Source: Mycolicibacterium lacusdiani (GTDB lineage Bacteria > Actinomycetota > Actinomycetes > Mycobacteriales > Mycobacteriaceae). Taken from it: a stretch of 64,000 nucleotides of DNA. The notes below the pieces were generated by a model, which was not told the origin of the DNA, made no database searches, and worked only from the letters and a program-made list of their open reading frames with translations. Shown here in pieces: positions 35,498-44,238 of the stretch. Position 1 is the stretch's first letter, and each line of letters opens with the position of its first letter. The DNA lies in assembly GCF_021916785.1 (NCBI RefSeq), contig NZ_JAKCFC010000001.1:248001-312000 (forward strand). The letters are read 5' to 3'. Both the position numbers and the translations under genes were made by a program.

Positions 35498-36138
35498 TCG
35501 CGGAGTAGCTGCCCGATCAAGGCATTGGCGACCCACGCCTCGAAGGCGTGGGTCGCCCATCCGCGTTCGCGAACCATCCGGTCGAAGACGACCGGGTCGG
35601 CCGCCAACCACGCCACGTCGACGGCGTGGTCTCGGGAGACCGCGGCCCGATCTGCGCCCAGTTCGGCGATCCGGTCGACTATCTGCGCAGCACCCTCCCG
35701 GCGCTGTCGGTGCAACGTGGTCAGGAGTTCACGCGCCTCGCCGTCGGTCTCGGCGGCCACCTCCAGCGCGCGAAACAGACCAACGGCACGCTCGGCGATC
35801 TGGACTTGGAGTCGAACCCAATCCCGCACTAGGCGGCGCGGATTGCGCAGGGCGAACAGGTCTTGGAACGCCGGTCGGTCCGTCAGCGCGACGGGCCTGT
35901 CGTCACCGGCGACGGCCCAGTCGAGCGCGGTCTTGAGCAGTGCGACCTTCCCGCCGACGGCACTGAACACGGTCTTGCGACTGACGCCTGCGGCGCTGGC
36001 GATCGCGTCGATGGTCGTTGCTCCGTAGCCGTCGGCCGTGAACAGCTCCGCGGCCGCGGTCACGATGGCCCGCCGGGTGTCGTCCGCCTGGGCTGCGCGC
36101 AACGTGGACCGGTAATCGCGCTTGACAGGATCCGGCAT
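35494..36138 (-). CDS. TetR-family transcriptional regulator
   Basis: The product is 214 aa. The helix-turn-helix is TIDAIASAAGVSRKTVFSAVGGKVALL at about residues 42-68, a standard TetR pattern with VGGK in place of FGSK. The long C-terminal domain has no identifiable ligand motif. It is divergent from the FAD oxidoreductase gene 58 bp away, with a palindrome between, so it probably represses that gene and itself. Its 3' end overlaps the plus-strand membrane-protein gene by 4 bp. Confidence 0.88.
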   Translation of the reverse strand: MPDPVKRDYRSTLRAAQADDTRRAIVTAAAELFTADGYGATTIDAIASAAGVSRKTVFSAVGGKVALLKTALDWAVAGDDRPVALTDRPAFQDLFALRNPRRLVRDWVRLQVQIAERAVGLFRALEVAAETDGEARELLTTLHRQRREGAAQIVDRIAELGADRAAVSRDHAVDVAWLAADPVVFDRMVRERGWATHAFEAWVANALIGQLLRD

Positions 36139-36154
36139 TCGAGTACACCCTTCA

Positions 36155-36167
36155 GGTATTCAATACC
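36155..36167. promoter_or_regulatory. Candidate TetR operator
   Basis: GGTAT-TCA-ATACC is a perfect 5-bp inverted repeat with 3-bp spacer, within a wider CAGGTATTCAATACCCC context. It lies between the divergent TetR and FAD oxidoreductase starts, 17-29 bp before the TetR start. Confidence 0.5.
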
Positions 36168-36196
36168 CCACAGGTTACCTCAATTCTGGAGGACCC

Positions 36197-37507
36197 ATGC
36201 AGATCGTCATCGTGGGCGCCGGACCCACCGGGCTCTACCTCGCCACGACACTCGCCAGACGAGGGCACCGGGTCGCGGTCATCGACCGCGACCCGGGACC
36301 GCCGCGCTCGGGCCCGTGGCGCCGGCGGGGGGTCATGCAATTCGAGCACGCCCACACCTTCCGAGGGCCGGTCGTCGACCTGCTGCGCAAGGACATGCCC
36401 GAACTCCTCGACCGATTGCTCGCCACCGGTGCGTCCATCCCCGTCACGCCCGACAGTCGGCCGGCCGCGCTCCTGTGTCGGCGCAGCACGTTCGAGACCA
36501 CGATGCGTGCGGTGGCTGCGGGACGCCCCGGAGTCGACGTGGTCACGGGGCACGTCGACCGGACCGTCCACGACGGCGCCCGTGTGCGCGGTGTCTACGT
36601 CGACCGACGCCGCGTGACCGCCGACCTGGTGCTCGACGCCTCGGGACGTGCGAGCCGCTTCTCGGCCGAGATCCGACCCCGGGCGATCGGCGAACCGTGC
36701 GGCGTCGCCTACGTGACCCGGCAGTACCGGCTCCGGCCCGGAACCGATGATCCCCCGACCAACTCTCCGATCGGCCTCTCCTTGAGCTTCGCCCGCTACT
36801 TCGCGGTGGCGTTCCTGCACGACGCCGGAACCTTCTCGATCACCATCGCGCACGACGGCAGGGACCCACGGGTCCGGGACCTGCGGCACGCGCACGTCTT
36901 CGACTCGGTGGTGCGGAGGATCCCGCGGCTGCGGCAGTGGATCGACGTGGCCGTATCCGAGCCGACGACCCCGGTGCTGCCAGGGGGCCGATTGCACAAC
37001 GGGTACCGCGGTCAGTGCGACCAACGCGGCGCACTGGCCACGCCGGGCATGATCTCGGTGGGCGACGCCGTGTGCACCACGACGCCGCTGGCGGGACGTG
37101 GAGTCACCCTGGCTCTCGCGCAGGCAAGCCGGCTCACTGCGATCATCGACGACCACGGCGCCGACGTCGATTCGGCTGCACGGGAATTCGACGCGTGGTG
37201 CGCGTCGGCCATCAGACCGTGGTTCGACGACCATCGGCATGCCGATGCCGACCGACTGCGCAGATGGGCAGGCGGCGACGTCGACCTGACCCGGACGCTG
37301 CCATCGGATTTGATCGTGGCCGCCGGTGCGGTCGACGATCGCGTGCGCCGCGGGGCCGAGCCGTATGCCCGGATGGACGCGCTTCCGGACACCTTGGCGG
37401 CCGTCGAGCCCCTGGCGCGCGGCGTCTACGCATCGGGCTGGCGACCGGCCGCTGCGGAGGGTCCCGTCGACCTGGGGGAGGTCTGCGACGCGTCGGCAGC
37501 CGCCTGA
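36197..37507 (+). CDS. FAD-dependent oxidoreductase / monooxygenase
   Basis: The product is 436 aa from ATG 36197, which has TCTGGAGGACCC as a ribosome-binding site. The Rossmann motif MQIVIVGAGPTGLYLATTLA is at the very N-terminus; the DG-like VLDASGRASRF and second FAD contact VGDAVCTTTPLAGRGVTLAL follow. This is the UbiH/PHBH-like group of FAD monooxygenases and tryptophan-halogenase relatives. There is no thioredoxin-like extension. It is divergently paired with a TetR regulator and likely inducible. Substrate unknown. Confidence 0.87.
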   Translation: MQIVIVGAGPTGLYLATTLARRGHRVAVIDRDPGPPRSGPWRRRGVMQFEHAHTFRGPVVDLLRKDMPELLDRLLATGASIPVTPDSRPAALLCRRSTFETTMRAVAAGRPGVDVVTGHVDRTVHDGARVRGVYVDRRRVTADLVLDASGRASRFSAEIRPRAIGEPCGVAYVTRQYRLRPGTDDPPTNSPIGLSLSFARYFAVAFLHDAGTFSITIAHDGRDPRVRDLRHAHVFDSVVRRIPRLRQWIDVAVSEPTTPVLPGGRLHNGYRGQCDQRGALATPGMISVGDAVCTTTPLAGRGVTLALAQASRLTAIIDDHGADVDSAAREFDAWCASAIRPWFDDHRHADADRLRRWAGGDVDLTRTLPSDLIVAAGAVDDRVRRGAEPYARMDALPDTLAAVEPLARGVYASGWRPAAAEGPVDLGEVCDASAAA

Positions 37508-37540
37508 CCCGCTAGACCCCGGACGCGTGCGGGCCCGGCG

Positions 37541-38809
37541 TCACGCCACCGGGAGCCGTTTGATGCCGTGGATGAACGCGGACTGCAGTCTGTCCGGCTC
37601 CTCGGTGGCCGTCAGGTCGGGGATCTGGCGGTGCAGTTCCTCGAACGCGACGGTGATCTCGCGGCGGGCCAGGTTGGCGCCGAGGCAGAAGTGCGCCCCG
37701 CCGCCCCCGAACCCGACGTGCGGGTTGGGGTGCCGGTGCACGTCGAACGTCCACGGATCGGCGAACTTCGACTCGTCGCGGTTGGCCGAGCCGTACCAGA
37801 GGGTGACCTTGTCGCCCTCGCCGAGCGTGACGCCACCGATCTCGACCTCGCGGGTGACCGTCCGGCGCATGTAGCTCACCGGTGAGGCCCACCGCACGAT
37901 CTCCTCGACCGCGGTCGGGGCGACCTCGTCGTAGTCGGCCCACCACGCGTCACGCTGCTCGGGATGGCGGCTCAACGCGAGCACCCCGTGGCTGATGGCG
38001 TTGCGCGTGGTCTCGTTGCCCGCCACCACCAGCAGGATGAAGAACGACGCCACTTCGCTCGACGTCAGACCCTCACCGTCGAGTTCGGCCCTGACCAGAC
38101 TGGTGGTGAGGTCGTCGCCCGGGTTGGCGCGGCGGTCGTCGGCCAGTGCCGACGCGTAGGCGCCGATGTCCATCGCGACCCGGAAGAACTCGTCGAAGTC
38201 GGTGGTGATGTCGGGATCGCCGAAGCCGAGGATGACGTTCGTCCAGTGGAAGATCCGGTCGTGGTCCGCGTCGGGGATGCCCATCATGTCGCAGATGATC
38301 TGCAGCGGCAGCGGGCCGGCCAATTCGGTCACCAGGTCGGCGCGCCCGTCCGGATGGTTCGCCACCATCTGCTCGACGAGCCTGCGCGCGCGGTCGCGCA
38401 CCGAGTCCTCGATCATCGACAGGACACGCGGAGTGAACGCACTGCGGACGATGTTGCGCAACCGGGTGTGCCGCGGGTCGTCCATCGCGATCATCGAGCC
38501 GAAGTACTCGGTGAGCTCGGGGGTCTGATCGCCGATCGTGATGCCCTGGGCCGAGCTGAAGATCTCCGGGTGGCGGCTCGCGTAGAACACGTCGTCGTAC
38601 CGGGTGACGGCCCAATGCCCGCGACCGCCTTCGAACCCGTCCTGGATGAACTCCGGCTGCAACGACACCGGCGCCTCACGGCGCAGCGTGGCGAATGCAC
38701 CCTCGCGCAGATCGTCGTCGAGCGCCCAGAAGTCCCACGAGCCGAGGTTGATCTCCGACAGCGGCACGTCGGGCGGAGCGGAGCCATTCACACGGGGCGT
38801 GATACCCAC
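37541..38809 (-). CDS. cyp124: Cytochrome P450 CYP124, methyl-branched lipid omega-hydroxylase
   Basis: The product is 422 aa. The N-terminus (TPRVNGSAPPDVPLSEI, then LGSWDFWALDDDLREGAFAT) and much of the sequence match M. tuberculosis CYP124A1 (Rv2266) from memory, including LPLQIICDMMGIPDADHDRI. P450 markers are the I-helix VVAGNETTRNA, ExxR in VEEIVRWASPV and the haem loop FGGGGAHFCLG with its Cys ligand. CYP124 hydroxylates the terminal methyl of branched lipids and also sterol side chains. No KstR-type box is visible upstream. A short conserved gene follows on the same strand upstream side (38860-39306). Confidence 0.93.
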   Translation of the reverse strand: MGITPRVNGSAPPDVPLSEINLGSWDFWALDDDLREGAFATLRREAPVSLQPEFIQDGFEGGRGHWAVTRYDDVFYASRHPEIFSSAQGITIGDQTPELTEYFGSMIAMDDPRHTRLRNIVRSAFTPRVLSMIEDSVRDRARRLVEQMVANHPDGRADLVTELAGPLPLQIICDMMGIPDADHDRIFHWTNVILGFGDPDITTDFDEFFRVAMDIGAYASALADDRRANPGDDLTTSLVRAELDGEGLTSSEVASFFILLVVAGNETTRNAISHGVLALSRHPEQRDAWWADYDEVAPTAVEEIVRWASPVSYMRRTVTREVEIGGVTLGEGDKVTLWYGSANRDESKFADPWTFDVHRHPNPHVGFGGGGAHFCLGANLARREITVAFEELHRQIPDLTATEEPDRLQSAFIHGIKRLPVA

Positions 38810-38859
38810 GTCGCCCCCTTCACCGTCGAAGGACTAGATGCCTTCGAGCGTAGCGCCAG

Positions 38860-39306
38860 TCACGGAGCGCCCTCGTGTCCGGCGCGACCGTGGGTGCGCC
38901 GGTCCTCCTTCATCCTGGCCTCGAACACGTGCCGGTGGCCCTGCTGCAGTTGGTCGCGGACGCGCCGCTCGTGGTCGCGCAGCACCGACCAGTAGTTGTC
39001 GTCGAAGTCCTCGACGATCTGGAACGTCCACCGGCCGTTGAGCACGTTGCGGCCGACCATCTCGGTCTCGAGTCGGTCGGCCACCTCGGTGTGGCCGGCG
39101 TCGCGCAACTTGTCGCAGGCGTCTCCGAGAGTGAGGTCGGCATGCCCCATCAGCTGGTGGAAGGAGTAGAGGTGCCCGCGGGCGCGCTCGACCCACTCCA
39201 GGGCCTCGGACACCGACCCAACCGCTTCGACGGTCGCGTCGGAGATGTCGTCGGGCAACTTGCGGTCGTGGTCTGCGGGCTTGTCGTCGTCGGCGTGCTC
39301 GGTCAC
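38860..39306 (-). CDS. Conserved hypothetical protein, helical
   Basis: The product is about 148 aa from the GTG at 39306. It is highly charged and alpha-helical: SDATVEAVGSVSEALEWVER, then LYSFHQLMGHADLTLGDACD, a TEMVGRNVLNGRWTFQIVED segment and a basic C-terminus. There are no signals or membrane helices. It looks like a mycobacterial conserved protein with no known function. It is divergent from the Baeyer-Villiger monooxygenase gene with 51 bp between starts, and lies 51 bp upstream of CYP124 on the same strand, so the two may share a transcript. Confidence 0.75.
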   Translation of the reverse strand: MTEHADDDKPADHDRKLPDDISDATVEAVGSVSEALEWVERARGHLYSFHQLMGHADLTLGDACDKLRDAGHTEVADRLETEMVGRNVLNGRWTFQIVEDFDDNYWSVLRDHERRVRDQLQQGHRHVFEARMKEDRRTHGRAGHEGAP

Positions 39307-39357
39307 CGAAACCAAATACCCGCACGGTTGGCCCGGAAACGTGGTAGCACTCAAGCG

Positions 39358-41283
39358 GTGCGCAACCCACATGCCGGACAACCCTTTACGGATTCCGACG
39401 AGGAGATCGCCCGGGCACTGCTCGACGTCAGCGTCCCCACGCTGATGCTGTCGCTGGTGCACATGTCCGGCGACCCCGAATTGATCCGAGGAGCGCTCAG
39501 GCCGGCAGGGCTCTTCCTCAACGAGGTGCAGGGCTACCTGTCCGAGGAGGACAAGGCGGCCGCACGGGACCTCGCCCTGACGGTGATCAGGGACTACCGG
39601 GACCGCGGCTGCCCCGAGCCCGAGCCGATCGGACCGGAACTGCTCAAGGAGATGATGGAGTGGCTGGTCTGCGAGCCCGTGCCCGAGGAGTACGTGCCGA
39701 TGCTGGCCGAGGAGATGGAACTCGACGGCCGCGACGGCCGGGCCCCCGAGGCGCTGGACCCGGCCGCGTGCGCCGACTTTCCCGTCGTCGTGATCGGATG
39801 CGGCGAGTCCGGACTGCTGGCGGGAATCCGCTTGCGGGAGGCGGGGATTCCGTTCACCATCGTCGAGCGCAACGCAGGCGTGGGTGGCACCTGGTATCAG
39901 AACACGTACCCCGGCGCCCGGGTCGACGTCGGCAACCACTTCTACTGCTACAGCTTCGAACCCACCGATCAGTGGACCCACTTCTTCGCCGAGGCGCCCG
40001 AACTGCAGGCGTACTTCGAGGGCGTCATGGACCGCCACGGCATCCGCCCCCACGTGCGCTGGGAGACGGAGGTGACCGAGGCTCGCTGGAACGGTGACAT
40101 CGCCACCTGGACGGTCTCGACACGGGATCGCGACGGAAAACGGGCCGACCTCACCGCGCGTGCGGTGATCAGCGCCGTCGGCCAGTTGAACCGGCCCAAG
40201 GTGCCCGACATACCCGGCCGGGATACATTCGGCGGCAGCGCCTTTCACTCGGCGGAGTGGGATCACTCGGTCGACCTGGCGGGCAAGCGCGTCGCGATGA
40301 TCGGGGCGGGCGCCAGCGGTTTCCAGATCGCCCCGGCCATCGCCGACGAGGTCGCGCACCTCACCGTCTTCCAGCGCACCGCGCAGTGGATGTTCCCCAA
40401 CCCCAACTACCACGCCGAGGTCGGATCAGGCGTTCAGTGGGCGTTGCGGCACCTGCCGTTCTACGGCAGGTGGTACCGGTTCCTGCTGTTCTGGCCGGGC
40501 TGCGACAAGGGGCTCGACGCCGCGCGGGTCGATCCCGACTACCCCGACCAGCAGCGCGCGGTGAGCGAGATCAGCGAGGTGACGCGGTTGGTGTTCACCG
40601 ACTGGATCACCAGCCAGCTCGACGGCGACACCGAGCTGGCCGCGAAGGTGGTGCCCGACTATCCGGCGACGGGCAAGCGCACGCTGCAGGACAACGGCAC
40701 GTGGCTGAAGACGTTGACGCGGGACGACGTCGACCTCGTACGGACGCCGATCGCCCGCATCGAGGCAGATGCCGTCGTGACCGAGGACGGCGTGCGTCAC
40801 CCGGCCGACGTGATCGTCTACGCCACCGGGTTCCACGCCAACCGCGTGCTGTGGCCGATGACGATCCTGGGCCGCGACGGCGACGACCTGATGACCCGCT
40901 GGGGTGAGCGACCGGTCGCCCATCTCGGCATCACCGTGCCCGGGTTTCCGAACCTGTTCTGCATGTATGGCCCAGGCACCAACCTCGCCAGCGGCGGCAG
41001 CCTGATCTTCCACTCGGAATGCCAAATGCGCTACATCACGGACTGTTTGACGACGCTGATCGCCGGCGGCCACCGGTCGATGGAGCCCCGCCAGGACGTC
41101 TGCGACGACTGGGTGCGCCGCAGCCAGGACGAGATGCGGACCATGGTGTGGTCGCAGCCGTCGATCGAGCATTCGTTCTACAAGAACGCCTACGGCGAGG
41201 TGTACACGCTCAGCCCGTGGCGGCTGGTCGACTACTGGGGATGGACGCGGGCGGTGAACGCCGCCGACTTCGTCTTCGACTGA
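39358..41283 (+). CDS. HAPMO-type Baeyer-Villiger monooxygenase
   Basis: The product is about 641 aa from the GTG at 39358. An N-terminal helical extension of about 135 residues precedes the FAD Rossmann motif VVVIGCGESGLLAG; the BVMO fingerprint FGGSAFHSAEWDH fits FxGxxxHxxxW, and the NADP Rossmann motif is MIGAGASGFQIA. The length and the extension match 4-hydroxyacetophenone monooxygenase. It converts ketones to esters or lactones with NADPH and oxygen. Its substrate here may be an aromatic or cyclic ketone. The divergent gene and the CYP124 gene lie beside it. Confidence 0.92.
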   Translation: MRNPHAGQPFTDSDEEIARALLDVSVPTLMLSLVHMSGDPELIRGALRPAGLFLNEVQGYLSEEDKAAARDLALTVIRDYRDRGCPEPEPIGPELLKEMMEWLVCEPVPEEYVPMLAEEMELDGRDGRAPEALDPAACADFPVVVIGCGESGLLAGIRLREAGIPFTIVERNAGVGGTWYQNTYPGARVDVGNHFYCYSFEPTDQWTHFFAEAPELQAYFEGVMDRHGIRPHVRWETEVTEARWNGDIATWTVSTRDRDGKRADLTARAVISAVGQLNRPKVPDIPGRDTFGGSAFHSAEWDHSVDLAGKRVAMIGAGASGFQIAPAIADEVAHLTVFQRTAQWMFPNPNYHAEVGSGVQWALRHLPFYGRWYRFLLFWPGCDKGLDAARVDPDYPDQQRAVSEISEVTRLVFTDWITSQLDGDTELAAKVVPDYPATGKRTLQDNGTWLKTLTRDDVDLVRTPIARIEADAVVTEDGVRHPADVIVYATGFHANRVLWPMTILGRDGDDLMTRWGERPVAHLGITVPGFPNLFCMYGPGTNLASGGSLIFHSECQMRYITDCLTTLIAGGHRSMEPRQDVCDDWVRRSQDEMRTMVWSQPSIEHSFYKNAYGEVYTLSPWRLVDYWGWTRAVNAADFVFD

Positions 41284-41295
41284 GGCTTTTTAGAG

Positions 41296-41748
41296 TCAGG
41301 CCTCGACGACCGCCTTGATCCCCTCGAGCGTCTTGCGCATGTCGCGGACGTTGCGGCGGCGACGCAACTGGCCGCCGAACAGCCCGAACAACGTGGTGAA
41401 CACGCCCTCGTTCATGAAGAACGACTCGGTGACGTCGGTGCCGGTGGCCGAGGGTTCGAACCGGTAGCGCCAGTTGTTGACGGGGCGGTCGCCGATGAGG
41501 ACCTCGAAGCCGAACTCGCGGCCGGGGTCGCACGCCGTCACGCGGCACGTCGTCCAGTAGACGGGGCCGATCTCGTTGCGCCGGACGTGGCCGCGGAACT
41601 TCGCGCCCAACTCCGGACCCGTCGCACCGCCCAGCCATTCGGCCTCGAATGTCTCGGGGGAGAAGCGGCCGGTGTTGCGGACGTCCGACACCAGTTCCCA
41701 CACCTGCTGCGGCGGGGCGGCCATGGACACGGTCACTGATGCCTTCAT
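41296..41748 (-). CDS. SRPBCC (START-like) family protein
   Basis: The product is 150 aa with the polyketide-cyclase/START pattern: MKASVTVSMAAPPQQVWELV, then SDVRNTGRFSPETFEAEWLG, a central strand pair WTTCRVTACDPGREFGFEV and a C-terminal amphipathic helix. Such proteins bind lipids or aromatic ligands in a hydrophobic cavity; the ligand is unknown. It converges on the monooxygenase gene with 12 bp between stops, and is divergent from the LLM oxidoreductase gene. Confidence 0.85.
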   Translation of the reverse strand: MKASVTVSMAAPPQQVWELVSDVRNTGRFSPETFEAEWLGGATGPELGAKFRGHVRRNEIGPVYWTTCRVTACDPGREFGFEVLIGDRPVNNWRYRFEPSATGTDVTESFFMNEGVFTTLFGLFGGQLRRRRNVRDMRKTLEGIKAVVEA

Positions 41749-41868
41749 CAGGGCACTCCCTCGTCTGCGTCGGACTGGTCGGCCTCAGCACAGGCCGCTG
41801 ACTCAGCGTGCCACCCTCGCCCGGCGAACCAGCGCCGGGTAGGGCGCCCCGTCGCTACGCTCGCCCCG

Positions 41869-42750
41869 GTGAAGATCCGTTTCGGCGTCGGCCTGGCAGG
41901 CGAGACCGCCCCCGACGCGCTGCCCGGCCTCGTCGACCGCCTCGAGGAGCTCGGCATCGACTCGCTGTGGTTCTCGGAGTTGGTGTACTCCAAGGCCGTC
42001 GACCCGTTCGTCGGCATGGCGTTCGCGCTGGCGCGGACCACGCGATTGAAGGTGGGGACGTCGGTCGTCGTGCTGCCGGGCAGACACCCGGTGTTGGTGG
42101 CCAAGCAGCTCGCGTCGTTGGCGGCGCTCGCACCCAAGCGGGTGCTGCCGGTGTTCGGGCTGCGGTCGGCGATCGCGACCGAGCGCGAACTGTTCGTGGT
42201 GCCGGAAGGCAGGCGGGCCGCGGTATTCGACGAGTCGCTGCGCCTACTGCGCGCCGCACTGCAACCCGACGGCGAGCGGTTCGAGGGTGAGCTCTTCTCG
42301 GTGAGTTCGCCGCAGGTGCAGCCACGGCTGGCCAGGCCGCTCGACATCTGGCTCGGCGGGTCCGCACCCGCGGGGCTGCGTCGCATCGGCAGGCTGGCCG
42401 ATGGCTGGCTCGGCAGCTTCGTCACGCCCGACGAGGCGCGGCGGGCGGTGCAGCTGATCCAGGAGTCCGCTGCCGAGGCCGGACGGGAGATCGAAGCCGA
42501 CCACTTCGGCATCAACCTCGCGGTCAGCGAGGGCGGGCTCGGGGAGGACCTGAGGGCCGCGGTCCGCAGCCGCCGTCCCGACGTGGATCCCGCCGACCTC
42601 GTCGCCGACGGCTGGCCCGCACTGCACCGCCTCGTCGATGAGTTCACCGCGGCCGGGTTGTCCAAGTTCGTGGTGAGGCCGGCAGGCGGCAGCGACCTCG
42701 ACGGTTTCGTCGAGAGATTCGCCGCCGAACTGCTGCCTCGGGAGAACTAG
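41869..42750 (+). CDS. LLM-class F420-dependent oxidoreductase
   Basis: The product is 293 aa from the GTG at 41869, seven bases after TACGCT, so leaderless. The bacterial luciferase-like barrel is clear: MKIRFGVGLAGE, LGIDSLWFSEL, TRLKVGTSVVVLPGRHPV and IWLGGSAPAGLRRIGRLADGW. It looks like the mycobacterial family TIGRFAM names after MSMEG_3544, predicted to use F420 (from memory). It would reduce or oxidise an unknown substrate with F420 in the cytoplasm. The ABM-domain gene follows by 16 bp, presumably in one operon. Confidence 0.9.
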   Translation: MKIRFGVGLAGETAPDALPGLVDRLEELGIDSLWFSELVYSKAVDPFVGMAFALARTTRLKVGTSVVVLPGRHPVLVAKQLASLAALAPKRVLPVFGLRSAIATERELFVVPEGRRAAVFDESLRLLRAALQPDGERFEGELFSVSSPQVQPRLARPLDIWLGGSAPAGLRRIGRLADGWLGSFVTPDEARRAVQLIQESAAEAGREIEADHFGINLAVSEGGLGEDLRAAVRSRRPDVDPADLVADGWPALHRLVDEFTAAGLSKFVVRPAGGSDLDGFVERFAAELLPREN

Positions 42751-42766
42751 CCGCGAGGAGGACCCC

Positions 42767-43069
42767 ATGGCCGAGCACGTGATCGTGTCCGGACACCTGA
42801 CCGTCGCACCGGAGGCCCGCGACGACTACCTGCAGGGCTGCGCGAGTGTGGTCCGGGCTGCCAGGGCGGCGCCGGGCTGCCTGGACTTCGCGATCGGAGC
42901 CGACCTGGTCGACCCCGGCCGGATCAACGTCTTCGAACGCTGGGACTCCCGTGCCGCCGTGGAGGCGTTCCGCGGCGACGGCCCCAGCGACGAACAGAAC
43001 GCAGCGCTGCTCGACGCGTCGGTCGCCGAGTACGACGTGGGCGGAGCTGCCCGACCCCTCGGGCCGTAA
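42767..43069 (+). CDS. Antibiotic-biosynthesis-monooxygenase (ABM) domain protein
   Basis: The product is 100 aa with one dimeric alpha-beta-barrel ABM domain: strand VIVSGHLTVAPEARDDYLQG, the segment CLDFAIGADLVDPGRINVFE and RWDSRAAVEAFRG. The ribosome-binding site is GAGGAGG seven bases before ATG 42767. ABM proteins are cofactor-free oxygenases or haem-degrading IsdG-like proteins, but many have no known activity. It is 16 bp after the F420-type oxidoreductase gene, so it may act with it. Confidence 0.85.
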   Translation: MAEHVIVSGHLTVAPEARDDYLQGCASVVRAARAAPGCLDFAIGADLVDPGRINVFERWDSRAAVEAFRGDGPSDEQNAALLDASVAEYDVGGAARPLGP

Positions 43070-43269
43070 CGGAAAGCCCAGCTCAGAGCGGCTTTCGCCC
43101 GGGGCTCGCACGGACGCGCGCGCGGGTGCGGGATTCGCCGGGTGTCGAACCGCTCGGGTACTGTGCATACACTGCCCAGGACGTACGGGCGAGGCTCCCG
43201 AGCCCGGTGGAGCCTTCGTTGGACACGAATCAGCCGACACCATCCTCACGACGCCAAGGGGCCATCACC

Positions 43270-44154
43270 TTGTCAGACACACCAAGCCAGACCGAGGGCC
43301 TCACGCCGCACTTCGAAGACGTCCAGGCGCACTACGACCTGTCCGACGACTTCTTCCGGCTGTTCCTCGACCCGACGCAGACCTACAGCTGCGCCTACTT
43401 CGAGCGTGACGACATGACGCTCGAGGAGGCCCAGCGCGCCAAGATCGATCTGTCGCTCGGCAAGCTCGGCCTGGAGCCTGGCATGACGCTGCTCGACGTC
43501 GGCTGCGGCTGGGGCGGCACGATCAACCGTGCGCTGGAGCGCTACGACGTCAACGTGGTGGGTCTGACGCTGAGCCGCAACCAGCAGGCACACGTCCAGA
43601 AGCTGCTCGACGCCAAGGACAGCCCGCGCAGCAAGCGCGTGCTGCTGCAGGGCTGGGAGCAGTTCGACGAGAAGGTCGACCGCATCGTGTCGATCGGCGC
43701 GTTCGAGCACTTCGGTCGCGACCGCTACGCCGACTTCTTCGCCAGGGCCTACGAGGTGCTGCCCGACGACGGCGTGATGATGCTGCACACGATCATCAAG
43801 CCCAGCGACGAGGAGTACCACGAGCGCGCGCTGCCGATGACCATGACCATGCTGCGGTTCTTCAAGTTCATCATGGACGAGATCTTCCCCGGCGGTGATC
43901 TGCCGCAGGCCAAGACGGTCGTCGAGCACGCGACGAAGGCCGGGTTCGAGGTCAAGCTCGTCCAGCCGCTGCGCCTGCACTACGCGAAGACGCTCGACAT
44001 CTGGTCGGCAGCGCTCGAGGCGCGCAAGGACGAGGCGATCGCCATCCAGTCCCAAGAGGTCTACGACCGGTACATGCGGTACCTCACCGGCTGCGCCGAC
44101 CTGTTCCGCAAGGGCTACACCGACGTCGCGCAGTTCACCCTGACCAAGGGCTGA
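43270..44154 (+). CDS. Mycolic acid cyclopropane synthase-family methyltransferase
   Basis: The product is about 294 aa, starting at TTG 43270 (LSDTPSQTEGL), the point where similarity to CmaA and MmaA proteins begins; an in-frame GTG at 43126 would add an implausible 48 residues. The family pattern is FEDVQAHYDLSDDFFRLFLD, TYSCAYFERDDMTLEEAQ, SAM motif LLDVGCGWGG, VGLTLSRNQQAHVQ and the C-terminal YMRYLTGCADLFRKGYTDV. The enzyme uses S-adenosylmethionine to methylate or cyclopropanate mycolic acids. The exact paralog (UmaA, CmaA or MmaA) cannot be fixed by eye. Confidence 0.93.
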   Translation: MSDTPSQTEGLTPHFEDVQAHYDLSDDFFRLFLDPTQTYSCAYFERDDMTLEEAQRAKIDLSLGKLGLEPGMTLLDVGCGWGGTINRALERYDVNVVGLTLSRNQQAHVQKLLDAKDSPRSKRVLLQGWEQFDEKVDRIVSIGAFEHFGRDRYADFFARAYEVLPDDGVMMLHTIIKPSDEEYHERALPMTMTMLRFFKFIMDEIFPGGDLPQAKTVVEHATKAGFEVKLVQPLRLHYAKTLDIWSAALEARKDEAIAIQSQEVYDRYMRYLTGCADLFRKGYTDVAQFTLTKG

Positions 44155-44238
44155 CCCACCACGGACGGCGGTACCCCGGCCTGGCTCCGCTCGCGGGCGG
44201 CAGTCGCGCTGCTGGCCGCGACCCTCACGCTCACAGCG

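Noticed and set aside
41282..41310. GAGGC/GCCTC repeat between BVMO and SRPBCC genes as a terminator
   Set aside because: Only a 5-bp stem with a 13-nt loop; too weak.
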